NCBI GenBank assembly: GCA_013350335.1 | Contig: CM023540.1 | Span: forward strand, 47,599,222-47,663,221 | Reading direction: 5' to 3' | Origin: Chimonanthus salicifolius | Lineage: Eukaryota > Streptophyta > Magnoliopsida > Laurales > Calycanthaceae | Length of the DNA: 64,000 bases | In this document: positions 22,996-34,504 of the stretch, one piece after another | Position numbering within the stretch: position 1 is the stretch's first letter | How the letters are laid out: each line of letters opens with the position of its first letter | Made by a program: the position numbers and the translations under genes | The notes under the pieces: model-generated | Database searches by the model: none | What the model saw: only the letters and a program-made list of their open reading frames with translations | What the model was told of the DNA's origin: nothing

Positions 22996-23694
22996 GTTGG
23001 ATTCATGCCTAAATATTGATTATATGGTGGGCATATTAACCCCATGATAGATATAGTGGTCCCATGGTAGATGTATTGGTCTCATGGTGGACGTGACAGT
23101 TCTATGGATAAACATTATGTTCCCATGGATGATTATTCCTATATAGGGTTTTGTGACCATGGATGAGTATTGTATATCATGGATAGATATCCTCATAGAG
23201 GACATTGATTCCATAAAAGATTTGACCCATATTTAGAGTATTGTCGCCGATGAGGGATATATTTATGTTCGGGTATAGGTCCCATGGTTGAGATTTATCC
23301 ATGTGTGACATTGACCCCATGGTTGACGGTGTTCCCATGGTTGGTATAGACCCGTGATTGGCTAAACCCGTGATAGATGAGATCTATTTTATTGATGAAG
23401 CCCACGATAGGGTAATTAGAATATCTTGATGTGAATTCATAAATAGCACGGGGTTAGTGCCATGAAATAATTGAATTGAGAATTACGCAGAATCTGATCT
23501 CTATTGAAGTACGTGGGCAGCTGATACTTCAGTTCGATCAAATCAAGGGTCCAATAAGTCCTTGGATCTGTAGGGATCTCGTAATACACATGTAGGTATC
23601 ACGTGTTTGGACTATGAGTTGTATATGCTTTAGAGTTGAAAAAAAATATTATTGTTTCTCATGTGTCCTTTTTTGTTAGGCCTGTGACATTAAG

Positions 23695-24509
23695 TATATC
23701 TAGTTTACTTTCTTCATGGCGATATTGAACATTTCCTTGACCATAAATGACACTGAGGAAGTCCTCTTTCTAACCTAATCAAAGAAAGTTTGACAAACCT
23801 AAACAACAATAAAGAATAGAATCATTGTCACAAATATTTCAAATTTATCATGCTTTTATTGACAAAATATCATTATTGTGTTAATTAACGTGTATTTATT
23901 GGCACTGCACTAAATTCTTGATAAATTCGAGTTAAAATGTGATAAATGGTACTATCATGATAATATCCTGATATATTCCCAATAAGATTTTTATTTTATT
24001 AATATTTTAATTTAATCTATTTTAATTATTATATTTTTCTTGAGATTTTTCGATTAATATCCTGGTAAAAATCTAAAAATTTCATGATATTATCAATTTC
24101 CATTAATATCCCGAGAACGGTATCTATGCCTATGGATCTTAAAATCTACTTTCAAGTTCACAAGTTAACGCTGCAAACAATACTACCATGGAAGGTAACA
24201 CGCCCATACGCGAAGAAGAGTCTCCTAACATTTCCACAATGGAACTTGCAATCAAGATTGCAAAACACAAAGTAACTCCTTCGGCATAGGGCTTTCGTTA
24301 ATGTCTAGATTGTTTCAATACAAATTAAATGGTCATGTATAATTGAAGCCATTAAATCAATATAACAATGTTTTAATCTTGACCCTTAAACCTTAATAAA
24401 ATTAAAATTGACAAAAGTATACTAATTTTGCAACACTATGATACCACAAAAAATTAGGCAATAACTTCTTCAATCCATGTCAAATTGCATAAATTCAATC
24501 CTGTTGGAT
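23695..24509. other. Intergenic spacer between two LTR insertions
   Basis: AT-rich DNA without a recognisable gene or repeat. It separates the TTAAG duplication of the solo LTR from the copia element. Confidence 0.5.
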
Positions 24510-24514
24510 AGCTA

Positions 24515-24653
24515 TGTTAAAGTTGTATTTTCTTTTTATTATTAAGGGTAGTTTTGTCCTTTTCTCACTTAGGGCTAATTAGGGTTTGTAGTGTTTTGTA
24601 CATAAATACATTGTATTGTGATTTATTATGTGAGAGATTATCAGATTCTAATA
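24515..24653 (+). repeat. 5' LTR of the copia element
   Basis: 139 bp, TG...TA termini. It contains a TATA-like CATAAATACATTG about 50 bp before its end. The primer-binding site starts at 24654. Confidence 0.93.
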
Positions 24654-24882
24654 TGGTATCCCGAGTTAGGTTCAGTCGGTAATCGCATCTCCTTCACCTT
24701 TGCAGTCTCGCCACTTGCCTTCCTCTACTTCCCTTCTTGCATGTCTTCTCCGTTCAGATCTGTTATAGAGAAAGCCCTCTTTTATTTTCTCAGATCCTCT
24801 CTCACGAAGGAGCGTCGTGCCCCTCTGCATCATTGCCTCTCGCCCCGGTTCTATTCCCAAATCAGTCTTTGTAGGCTCGGAC

Positions 24883-27800
24883 TATCACGCCCCAACCCGA
24901 AAGGTGTCCCGGAAAGCGAATAATTTTTTTTTTTAAAAAAAAAAAACTAATACTACATTTAAGCAGTCTAACTGGGCTGGATCAACAGTTAGACTCAAAG
25001 GTCACACATGATCTCATCATGTGGACTCAAACATATATCATAAGTCTATCCCAAGAGACACAAACATAAACACGTAATTCCAACCATGAAATATTATAAA
25101 ACATTAGACACGCATACATGGTAGTTTAATACATCACGTTAACACAAATCAAGTACTACACCTAGTACTTTACAAAACAAACGGTTCCAAGAACCAAAAA
25201 GCAAAGACAAGGGTATTCCCCTCAATGGGAACCCCAAGGCAGCGTTGCAACTTATCCACCCTAAGTTTCAAACAGAGGGTTCTGCTCCTCGGGTTTATCT
25301 CCTGAAAGGCTAGTGGGGTGAATTAACTAGCCCAGTGAAGGAAATATAACAGTGCACTTAAGTAAACATCAGGTTAGTAAATAATCAACAGTTGCAATAA
25401 TATCTCATGCTTGACAATAAATTCAAGTACAATGTCATCATCATTTCTATTCTCATAATCTTTTCCATTACTGCTGTCATCCAACATAACGCCTACATAC
25501 TACGCTGAGACTATTGCATTAAGTCCCGACACGGTCAAAATACATCCTTACAAGTTCATCTCCGGCCCTCACATGGCCGATAATGACACCCTCAAGTTAG
25601 CAACTGTCGACACCCATGGTCCAGTAGATGTAAACCATCTCATACACATAGCCGGTATTGGTTCAATAGTCAAGAGCACGTGGAAGCAGTATTACATAAC
25701 TCATATGATCAACGTCATAAACATTTCACAATTAACATAGGCACTTCTTGTAACAGTGCATCATGTCTAGGCACATGAGTGGGTTCATCAAACTTGAAAC
25801 CACTCATTGCTCAAGATCTTTCTCAAATAAAGACCTGTTTACACCTACTGTAAAGTTAAGTTCCCTCACCGAAAATGTGTGATATCGCGGTCTCTGTTCA
25901 ACAAGCAAACAAGTGCACAATCATTAACAGGTCAACATACATAGCATCAAATGCATACACACAAGTAGTATTTCAAAACCATACTTGTTTTCCTAAAAAT
26001 CTCTAAAGTATATGGAATTGAGTCTCCTACTTAGTTTCTAACCATTTTGAGTTACAATAATCCACAATAGAGTAATAGTAAGGTGCTCAGTCCAAAACTC
26101 ATATTGTCTTCTGGGCATGACTAGATTGACTTATTGAGTTAGGTCTAGATACTCAGATTATTTCTCGAGTTGTCTTCTGGATAGGACCAGATCTGACATA
26201 TTGAGTAAGGCCTCGAGGTCACTCAGTGCCCGACAAATATAGCGTTGGCCTGGAAGTGAAGTCACTCAGTGCCAGACCAATAGAGTCGGTCTGGAAGTGA
26301 ATACAATAGTATATACACTATAGTAGTAAGAGAAGAGGGCTAGTACACATTTTTAATTTATCAAGGGCATAGCATCACATGCATCATTAACAATCAAGAT
26401 TTTATATTAAAAAACTACGTCCCTCAGAACATGCCTCGGAACGAGATATTGTGGCTTCGGATCATCCGAACCACTGTCTAAACTAGTCACTGACTTCAGA
26501 CCTTGGGTCTGACTTCAGATCGTCTGAGGATCAGGTCTCAGATCATCCGAAGGTCTTTCTGAACCGAAAAAAATTTGAAAAACTGGTCTTGGTGGGTCTC
26601 TGTGTTTCGGATCATGCCGATTGAAGCTCGGATCATCCGAGTGGAGTTCGGTCCTTCCGAACTCGGTTCGGAACATCTGGGCGAGTAAGTTTGCCTCGGA
26701 CGCTTCGGGGCTTCGAGTGAAGCTTGGACCGTCGGAAGCTCGACTCTCGGACCGTCCGAGAGTCGTCTTCCCCCACTGTCTGCAACAGCAGACAGTGACG
26801 GGCAAACACTACATGAAATATGAATTCAGAAACAGTGGGTTTCCTGGATTCAGTTTTCACATCTAACCGATCAGATGGACTTCTCAGTGAGTCCTCTTTC
26901 CATAGGGAGTAGTTTAAAGTTTTAAAACTCAGTGGGCCATCCGATTATAAAACGAAAAGCACATTGATACAAAGAAAACCAAGTTTTTCTTTAGACTTTA
27001 AAATGGTTTACACATTCAAAACTTAGCCAAAATCAGTTTTTCTTGATTCCAAACCACTTAAAATTTGAAAAGGAACACAGTGGTTACCTTCACTCGAGTT
27101 CCTGGGCTGAAAATCTGATCTTTTGAAAAACCTCCCTCTAAGCTACGGTTAAGCTAAAACTGGTAGAGAAAGAGGCCAAGAGAGAGATGGAGTTGGTCTG
27201 AGAAGAGAGACTAAGAGATGGAAGATTTTGGGAGTTCAATCCAGCTGAGGAGGGCCAAATATATAGCAAAACTGATCAATCGAAGGTGGCTGGATGACCA
27301 CTGCATGCGATGGTTGCCTATGTCCGAAACAGTAACCGGCAGTGGTTATTGTTGGTTGCAGATAAGTCCTTCACAAGTTCTGATTTTGCAAATAAGTCCA
27401 CTATTTGATAAAATCTGATTTTTAACTAAAAACAATATTTTTAATCCAACCTGACAGATAAGTTGGGTTTTAAAAATTCTAATCATCATAAAAATTTGGA
27501 GATTCAAAACTCACTAAAAACCATTGATTTAAATAAAAAAATCACAATTTAACACTATTTACGTGTTTCAACTTGTGTTAAATAAAACAATTTAAAATCC
27601 TCATTTTTGGATTTTGAAAGAATAAACTAGACCATACTAAAATGGTCTAACATACTATGCTGGTTTCAAAATTTATCTCATTTCAAAAAACCATTTAAAA
27701 ATATTTATTTCTCCCTTTCGGGTTTTGACGGACGGTTTTAAATACTATTTTCTGAAAATAAAATTATTTTAAAATCAGCAATCGAAATCCTTGACTAAGG

Positions 27801-28035
27801 AGAATAATATCATCCAATAATAATCAAATAATAACACAATTTATAAAATAATTACAATAAGCGGTAAATTACCATTTTGCCCTTCCAGCTGGAAGAGTTA
27901 GATCACTGAGCTTTCGATCTCAGATTGGGCCACACTTGGGCTTTTCTCAAAGCCCTAACCGTAATCTTCGAGATTACGCGGTCTAAGTAAGATGTATTAC
28001 ACTAAACTATGTCTAATCTGGGTCAGGGTATTACA
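24883..28035 (-). mobile_element. Solo LTR, 3,153 bp, nested in the copia leader
   Basis: On the - strand it starts TGTAATACCCTGACCC and ends GGGGCGTGATA. A perfect 5-bp duplication CGGAC flanks it (24878-24882 and 28036-28040). Removing it and one duplicate restores a continuous copia leader. No retroelement protein is encoded inside. TGTAATACCC...GGCGTGA(C/T)A ends are typical of plant Ty3-type LTRs, so that class is inferred. The last dinucleotide is TA instead of CA, consistent with a C-to-T change. It shows no obvious body similarity to the solo LTR at 20345. Confidence 0.9.
26420..26775. repeat. Quasi-palindromic CGGATCATCCGA-type cluster in the nested LTR
   Basis: Imperfect inverted motifs such as CTCGGATCATCCGAG, GGTCCTTCCGAAC, GGACCGTCGGAAG and CTCTCGGACCGTCCGAGAG follow one another over about 350 bp. 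The segment is clearly richer in CpG than its AT-rich surroundings. Confidence 0.7.
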
Positions 28036-28043
28036 CGGACCTT

Positions 28044-28640
28044 GTGACATATCTGAGTTGTTGGGCTCAGACCCTCTTGCTGCCATTGTCTCCTTCATCG
28101 CTGACTCCTCCAAGGATTCTCCTGCTACAGATCTGTCCCCATTTTTCAACAGATCAGGCCCACTATTTCTGCAGTGACATATCTGAGTTGTTGGGCCGAG
28201 ACACCCTTGCTGCCATCGTCCCCTTCATAGATCTCTCCTCCAAGGATTCTCCTGCTACAAATCCATCTTCATCTTCCACCAGATCAGGCCTATCAATGCA
28301 CGACACTCACACAGCAGTGAGACAGAACACAACCAGCTATCAGTAAGTCTCTCTTCCAGCCTGGCCCACTCCGCAACACACTATGCAGGCCCAGAGTGCA
28401 ACACACTTTGCAGGCCCAGTCCACAGAACATTCTGCAAGCCCAGTCCGCAACACAGTCCACAACACCATTTGCAGGTCCAGTCCGTAGCACAATCCACAA
28501 CACACTTTGCAGGCCCAGTTCGCAGCACAGTCCACAACACACTTTACAGGCCCAGTCCGTAGCACAATCCACAACACACTTTGCAGGCCCAGTCCGCTGC
28601 ACATTTTGCAAGCCCAGTCCGCAACACACATTGTAGTTTG
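28044..28640 (+). repeat. Tandem repeats in the copia 5' leader
   Basis: Two 130-bp units start with GTGACATATCTGAGTTGTTG at 28044 and 28174. Downstream, from about 28361 to 28640, lies a minisatellite of about 25 bp (ACACTTTGCAGGCCCAGTCC), partly ordered as double units of about 50 bp that include AGCACAATCCACA. Both arrays lie between the nested LTR and the gag start. Confidence 0.85.
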
Positions 28641-28653
28641 AAGCATAGTCAAA

Positions 28654-29640
28654 ATGGCCGGTGAACGTGATGATTCCTTTCAGGCGATCAGTGTAAAATT
28701 GAATGACAGTAACTATACCTATTGGGCCTATGTAATGAAAAACTTTTTAACCGGAAAGAACATGTGGGGTTACATCTCTGGAGATATTGTCCTTCCCATG
28801 GTGGCATAAAATTATGCCCAATCATTGGTTACCTGGAACACCAATAATTCCAGAATCATCACTTGGATCAATAACTCAGTTGAGCTCTCCATTGGTATGC
28901 AACTTGCAAAGTTCTCTATAGCCAAAACAATTTGGGATCACTTAGAGAGGTTGTATAAGCAATCAAACTTCGCTAAGCGCTACCAAATCGAGAATGACAT
29001 TCGCACTGTCAGACAGGGGGATATGAGTGTTCAACAGTTTTATTCAGTTATGACTTTTTTTTGGAATCAACTTGCACTCACAGAACCTGCAGGGCTTAAT
29101 CCTATTGCACTTTATTACACTTATAGAGAGGAAGGACTCCTTGTTCATTTTTTGTCAGCCCTCCACCCTGATTTTGAAGCCTTTCGAGCTCTATTCTTCA
29201 TCGTAGTCCCCTTCCCTCTGTTGATTATGTGGTTCACGAACTCTTCGCTTAAAGTCTAATGTAGGAAACAATCTTCTCCCCATGCCTAGTCAGACTATTT
29301 TAGTCGTGCCGTCAAAGCCTCCCTCAAGTTCTCAAACTAGACAGCGCCAAGGTGAGATAGTTGCAGTTGATGATTGCAGTTATTGTAAGCAGAAGGGTCA
29401 CTGGAAGGCACAATGTCCTGTGTTATTGAAAAGACAGCACCAACAAGTGCCAGTACCCAAGCCGCATCGTACAACCATCATTGTTCCATCTGGGAATGAG
29501 GCATCACCTTCTACTCCTTCATTGTCCACACTTGCAGACCAATTGCAAAAATTTATCTCTTCTCAACAGAGTAATGCTTTGTCTACTGTTTCTCCTTCCA
29601 TAGGTTTGCCTCCCTCAGCTTCGTCAGGTATTTCTTCTTC
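28654..29640 (+). pseudogene. copia gag, broken
   Basis: The frame starts MAGERDDSFQ with the copia gag N-terminal pattern KLNDSNYTYWAYVMKNFL. A stop lies at 28807-28809 and is followed by an open stretch (NNSVELSIGMQL, then IWDHLERLY). A frameshift region lies near 29215-29260. In the next frame a CCHC zinc knuckle is intact (C-SY-C-KQKG-H-WKAQ-C). It would form the nucleocapsid, but it cannot be translated as one protein. Confidence 0.9.
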
Positions 29641-29647
29641 CACTTGA

Positions 29648-32600
29648 GTCTTTAACTCCGGCGCTACTCATCACATGACTCGTGACATTTCTTTGTTCAC
29701 ATCTTTATCTCCTTCTTCATCATTTGTTTCAGTGTTAACTGCCAATGGTGCCTCCTTGCCATTGGCAGGTGTTGGTTCCATTGTCACTTCTTCTCTGCGT
29801 CTTTCTAATGTTTATTGTATACCTCAACTTACTTTGAATTTGATTTCTATAAGTCAACTATTTGATTATGGGTATCTTGTTAACTTTTCCTACACTTCGT
29901 GCTCTGTGCAGGATCCTCATTCCAAGAGGCTGATTGGCACCGACCGTAGAGAATGAGGATTATATGTCTTAGAGAAGCTCCATGTTCCTGCTGTTACTGC
30001 ATTTTCAGTTGATTTGTCATCTTTTCATTTGAGCTCCACTTCATTTACTTTTTATTTATGACATTCTCATTTTGGACATGTTTATAGTTCTCGTTTAAAG
30101 TTTTTTGCTTCTACAGGAGCTCTAGGAAATTTCAATTGTAGTGACATTTTTTTATTGCATTGGATGTAAACTTGCAAAGTTTTCTGCATTGCCTTTTAAT
30201 AATAGTTCATCAATTTCTTTTTCACCTTTTGATTTAGCTCATTCTGATGTGTGGGGACCAGCCCCTATTGCCACAAAAGGGGGGTCTCGATATTGTGTAT
30301 CTTTTATTGATGACTATTGTCATTTTTGTTGGATTTATTTGATGAAACGACGTTCTAACTTCTTTACTATATTTCAAGCTTTCCATGAACTCATTCGTAC
30401 TCAGTTCTCTGCCACTATTAAATGCTTTAAAGGTGATTTATGTAGAGAGTATACCTCTCGAGATTTCTCTGATTTGTTTGCCTCTGATGGGACTGTTCAT
30501 CAGTCCTCTAGCACTGACACTCCCGAGTAGAATGGAGTTACGGAGAGAAAACATATGCAAATCATTAAAACTGTTCATTCTATGTTACTCTCTGCTAGTG
30601 TTCCTAGCAGTTTTTGGGGAGAAACGGTTCTCACCGCAACTCATGTGATTAACAGAATTCCTTCTGCTATCACTTCTGGAAAATCTTCGTTCAACGTTTA
30701 TACGGTAAACTCTCAGATTATTTTTGTTGAAAGTTTTTGGTTTTATGTGTTTTGTCCTTCGTCCCCATAGCGAGCGTACAAAATTATCTGCTCGGTCTGC
30801 CATGTGTGTTTTTCTTAGCTATGATAAGGGTCAAAAGGGATATCGTTGTTATGATCCTAGTGCACAGAAATTGTATGTCTCATGTCATGTTGTTTTTCTT
30901 GAACATATTCCTTTTTACTCTATCTCTTCACATTCTCGCACTCTCCCTAAGTCTGAGCTTCTATATATTGACCCTTTCTCTCATATTGATGATTTGTCTA
31001 TGCAAGATCATGTGCCTGCATTGCCTAACTTTGTTTCTTCTATTTCCTCTACTCTTGTTGAAGTGTCGTCCTCTACAAATATTAATCCTCTGCCTCCTTC
31101 TGCTACCTCTCCTTCAACCTCTGTTGATGTGGATCTTGCTACTCCCCTGTATCCTTCGCGAGTTTGTACGCCTCCTAACCGATTTAGGTTATTCTCCTCA
31201 TGATTTTGGTTATTCATATTATCTTTTTTCTTTTTTTTCATTTTTGGCTTCTATTCATATTCTGTCTGAACCAACCTCCTATAAGGAGGCTATCTGTGAT
31301 CCTCTTTGGCAACATGCTATGGATGACGAGTTTTCTGCATTGCATAAGACTGACACTTGGGATTTGGTACCGCTTCCTCCGGATAAACATGTTATTAGTT
31401 GCAAATAGATGTATAAGATTAAGACCAAGTCTGATGATTCTGTGGAGCGATATAAGGCCCGATTAGTTGCTAAGGGTTTCACTCAAGAATACAGTTTTGA
31501 TAATGATGAGACTTTTGCCCCTGTTGCGAAGATGACTTCTGTTCGCACTTTGCTTGCCGTTGCATCAGTTCATAAGTGACGCTTGTCCCAGATGGACGTT
31601 AAAAATGCTTTTCTAAATTGCGATCTCTCTAAAGAAATTTATATCACTCCTCCCCAAGGTGTTCTTCATCAACCTGGGGAAGTATGCAGACTTCGAAAGG
31701 CATTGTATGGTCTCAAACAGGCGCATCGTGCTTGGTTTGAAAAGTTTTCCACTGTGATTACTTCTCTTGGTTTTCAATTAAGTGCTCATGATTCAGCTCT
31801 CTTTGTTCGATCCACTTCTTTTGGTCGTATTCTCTTGCTCTTGTATGTTGATGATATGATCTTCACCGGTGATGATCTTGATGGCATTGCTCAATTGAAG
31901 GTACAATTGCATTAAAAGTTTGCAATGAAAGACTTAGGGCCCTTGCGATATTTCCTTGGGATAGAAGTTGTTTGTTCTCCCAAAGGTTATCTTCTCTCTC
32001 AATCTAAGTATGCTACAGATGTTTTTCTGCGTTCTTGTATTACTGACACCAGGCCAGTTGGGACACTTTTAGAGCTTAATGTGCATTACACTTCCTCTGA
32101 TGATGTGTCTTTGGACGACCCTACTGCTATATCGGACTATAGTTGGGAGTTTGATCTATCTCACAATTACGTGGCCTAACATTGCCAATGCAGTTCATAT
32201 TGTCAATCAGTTTGTCTCCTCATGGACAACTACTCATTGGGCCGCTGTTGTTCGTATTTTGTGTTATATTCGTGGAACTTTATATCAAAGTTTGTTACTT
32301 CCCTCGTCATCTTCCTTGGAGCTTCGTGCATTCTCTGATGCTGGTTGGGTGGGTGATCCTTCTAATCACAAATCAACTATTGGCATTTGTATCTTTTTGG
32401 GTAACTCACTTGTTTCTTGGAGAAGCAAAAAACAGGATGTTGTTGCTCGTTCTTCTGACGAGGCTGAATATTGAGCTATGACTTCTACCACTGCTGAAAT
32501 TATTTGGCTTCGATAGTTACTTGCAGACATGGGAGTTTCTCTTTCAGCTCCTACTCCCATGTATTGTGATAATAAGAGTGCTATTCAAATTGCGCATAAC

Positions 32601-32803
32601 TCAGTTTTTCATGATCGTACAAAACATATTGAGTTGGACTGCTACTTTGTACGGCATCATCTCCAGATTGGCACACTTTCTCTCCCATTTGTTACTTCTG
32701 CCTTGCAGCTGGCTGGCTTTTTCACGAAGTCCCACACTATCACACGCTTTCAGTTTCTTCTTAGCAAACTCTCGATGCTTAACACTGTAACATCGAAAGT
32801 TTG
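29648..32803 (+). pseudogene. copia pol (protease, integrase, RT, RNase H), broken
   Basis: Domains in order: protease with NSGATHHMT, where the catalytic Asp of DSGA is replaced by Asn; integrase core with AHSDVWGP and SFIDDYCHF, its second acidic motif altered to KGDLCREY; reverse transcriptase with QMDVKNAFLNCDL, YGLKQ and the intact catalytic YVDDM at 31844-31858; RNase H with DAGWVGD, SRRSKKQ-like WRSKKQD and DRTKHIELD. Stops interrupt it at 29647, 30528, 31406, 31913 and others, with several frame changes. It ends just before the polypurine tract. The element is clearly dead. Confidence 0.93.
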
Positions 32804-32811
32804 AAGGCGGG

Positions 32812-32950
32812 TGTTAAAGTTATATTTTCCTTTTATTATTAAGGATAGTTTTGTCCTTTTCTCACTTAGGGCAAATTAGGGTTTGCAGTGTTTTGTATAT
32901 AAATACATTGCATTGTGATTTGTTATGTGAGAGATTATCAGATTCTAATA
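32812..32950 (+). repeat. 3' LTR of the copia element
   Basis: 139 bp, the same length as the 5' LTR, with eight substitutions and no indels. It is preceded by the purine-rich TTTGAAGGCGGG. Confidence 0.93.
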
Positions 32951-34261
32951 AGCTCATCCGATAGGCTACACAATGAATCTAATTTCGTGCCATTCAAGTA
33001 ACATATACAGTATCTAAATAATTTGGAAATTGTTATAAAAATCACCAATGGATTATGTGCCCTAAGCCACCATGTGTGTAGGTTTTTATGGTGCTTGCAT
33101 CAAGAAAGCCATAGGTACTTCTAATAAAAAAGAAGATCAAGTGGTGTCACTTAAGATGATTTTCCATCCATGTTGTATCTAGGAATATGATTAAATGTTG
33201 TATTACTATGTCTCATCTGTCATTGAAAGATATAGAGAGTTAAATAAATGAATAATAAAAGTTAATTAAAAATAATACAAAGGCGAGAGTGTCATCTTGT
33301 TGTCGGTGTGTGCAAGCAAACCTTATTTACTAAACACTGTGGCTGTAAACATCAAGCTAAATGGGGGTCTCATTTCTCTCATACTCTACCTCAGTCGATT
33401 GAATTACATTCATTGTACATTATAGAACCCTCAAATATTTGTGGCGCAGAATTGTATTTAGAACAATCCAATGAATTTGATTTTGAATGCACCTCTATCT
33501 CAAGAAAAGCTCAAATCCAACCATTCCCATATTATCTTAGTTTTCTTTTCTTTTCAAAAATTTCATTTTCGCAGGTCTTCGTATTTTATATTTCTATTGA
33601 AATTTGATAGTGTAAGCCATTATGTTTCATACAAAGTTAAAAAATGCGGCAAATATGTGCGTATTGCTGGCTATGAAGTGAATTTTTGAGAATCAATACT
33701 TTGGTAGCGGGTCCACCGAGTTGTGCCGGGCTGCAATTGCAGGCGTGACGTGTGCGTCTCGTGTGATGTTGAGAAACTTAGTAGCGGGTGCAACGGCCGT
33801 AACACCGACACAACCGAATTTTACCCCTCTGGTTTCATGGCCTATTTTGTGAGATTATGATCTGCTGGGAGTAACTTCAGCCTTCAGCCTCCCTCCATGT
33901 AGTCCCACACATGAAACATCAAACATTAAAAAAAAATGACCCATTGGTATATATATCCATCATTACTATCAATCTGACGTAAATCAATCAAGGCCAATGC
34001 AGTGCCGAGTTTTCACTCTATATTTATCAACTGAGAAAGATCGATGCAATGCTGAGTTTTAAGACGACCAAGCGCCCATTAGAGATTGTTTTTGTAAAGG
34101 GAGGGTTAAGGTCTGAGGAAAAAAATTGGCCAAAATTCAAAACATCAACCAAATTCTTTTGGATTTCTAGGGGAGCAATATGCAAATATAGTGATGAATC
34201 AGTTTTTTTTCTTCTTATTATTATTATTTTTTCTTCTGAAAATAGATCTAAAACCAATATA

Positions 34262-34437
34262 GCCAAATTCTGGCTTGATGCAAGAGGTCTTGAGTTCAAA
34301 TCACCTTCAACACCTAAGTGTTATTCCCCGTAGTTTTATCCGGTGTGCGTAGATAGGGTGGTTTGCACATGTCCTAAGGATTAATGAGGTGCTCTAAGAG
34401 AACTGGACACCTTGGTTTTTCCCCAAAAAAATAAAAA
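34262..34437 (+). mobile_element. SINE-like copy, family B
   Basis: A box-B-like GTCTTGAGTTCAAATCACC, then TCCGGTGTGCGTAG, AAGGATTAATGAGG and GGACACCTTGGTTTTTCC, and an A-rich tail. It parallels the order in the copy at 19957. The tRNA-like 5' part is degraded and no target duplication is clear. Confidence 0.55.
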
Positions 34438-34504
34438 ACTAAAGACAGCCTAAATTTTGGATTTTTCGGTCATGGATTTTCTTTCATGAAAATTAGGGCT
34501 GCAA

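Larger units (their letters stand above)
20345..23689 (+). mobile_element. Solo LTR, 3,345 bp, probably Ty3-type
   Basis: It begins TGTAATGACCC and ends GGCCTGTGACA, giving TG...CA termini. It is bracketed by a perfect 5-bp duplication TTAAG (20340-20344 and 23690-23694). No gag, protease, RT or integrase sequence occurs inside. This is the signature of a solo LTR left by recombination between two LTRs. TGTAAYRCCC starts and YGTGACA ends are common in plant Ty3-type LTRs. The class is inferred from this and from the length, because no domain is present. Several internal repeat arrays are listed separately. A diverged end of a hAT-type MITE (about 20396-20475) lies near its start. Confidence 0.88.
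24515..32950 (+). mobile_element. Ty1-copia LTR retrotransposon, inactive, interrupted
   Basis: Two 139-bp LTRs (24515-24653 and 32812-32950) begin TGTTAAAGTT and end GATTCTAATA. They differ at eight positions (94% identity by eye). A primer-binding site starts directly after the first LTR (TGGTATC, like the initiator-Met tRNA site but degraded afterwards). A polypurine tract TTTGAAGGCGGG directly precedes the second LTR. The flanks are AGCTA and AGCTC, a target duplication with one mismatch. The internal order is gag, protease, integrase, RT, RNase H, which is the copia order. Without the nested LTR (24883-28035) and its target duplicate it is about 5.3 kb, a normal copia length. Multiple stops and frameshifts make it non-autonomous. 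Confidence 0.96.

Noticed and set aside
21546..23000. Regularly spaced repeats as a possible CRISPR-like array
   Set aside because: Units are contiguous and diverged without unique spacers, lie inside a solo LTR and are in a plant nuclear genome.
26515..26866. Overlapping reading frames of 75-96 codons on both strands
   Set aside because: They lie in the CpG-rich quasi-palindromic part of the nested LTR, where stop codons are rare by composition.
28293..28652. Cys-rich repetitive reading frames on the - strand (VVDCAANWACK-type units)
   Set aside because: They arise from the 25-bp minisatellite in the copia leader read in several frames. No start context, no domain, and the other strand explains the sequence.
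31008..31241. Lys/Glu-rich - strand frame
   Set aside because: It is opposite the copia pol remnant and has no independent support.
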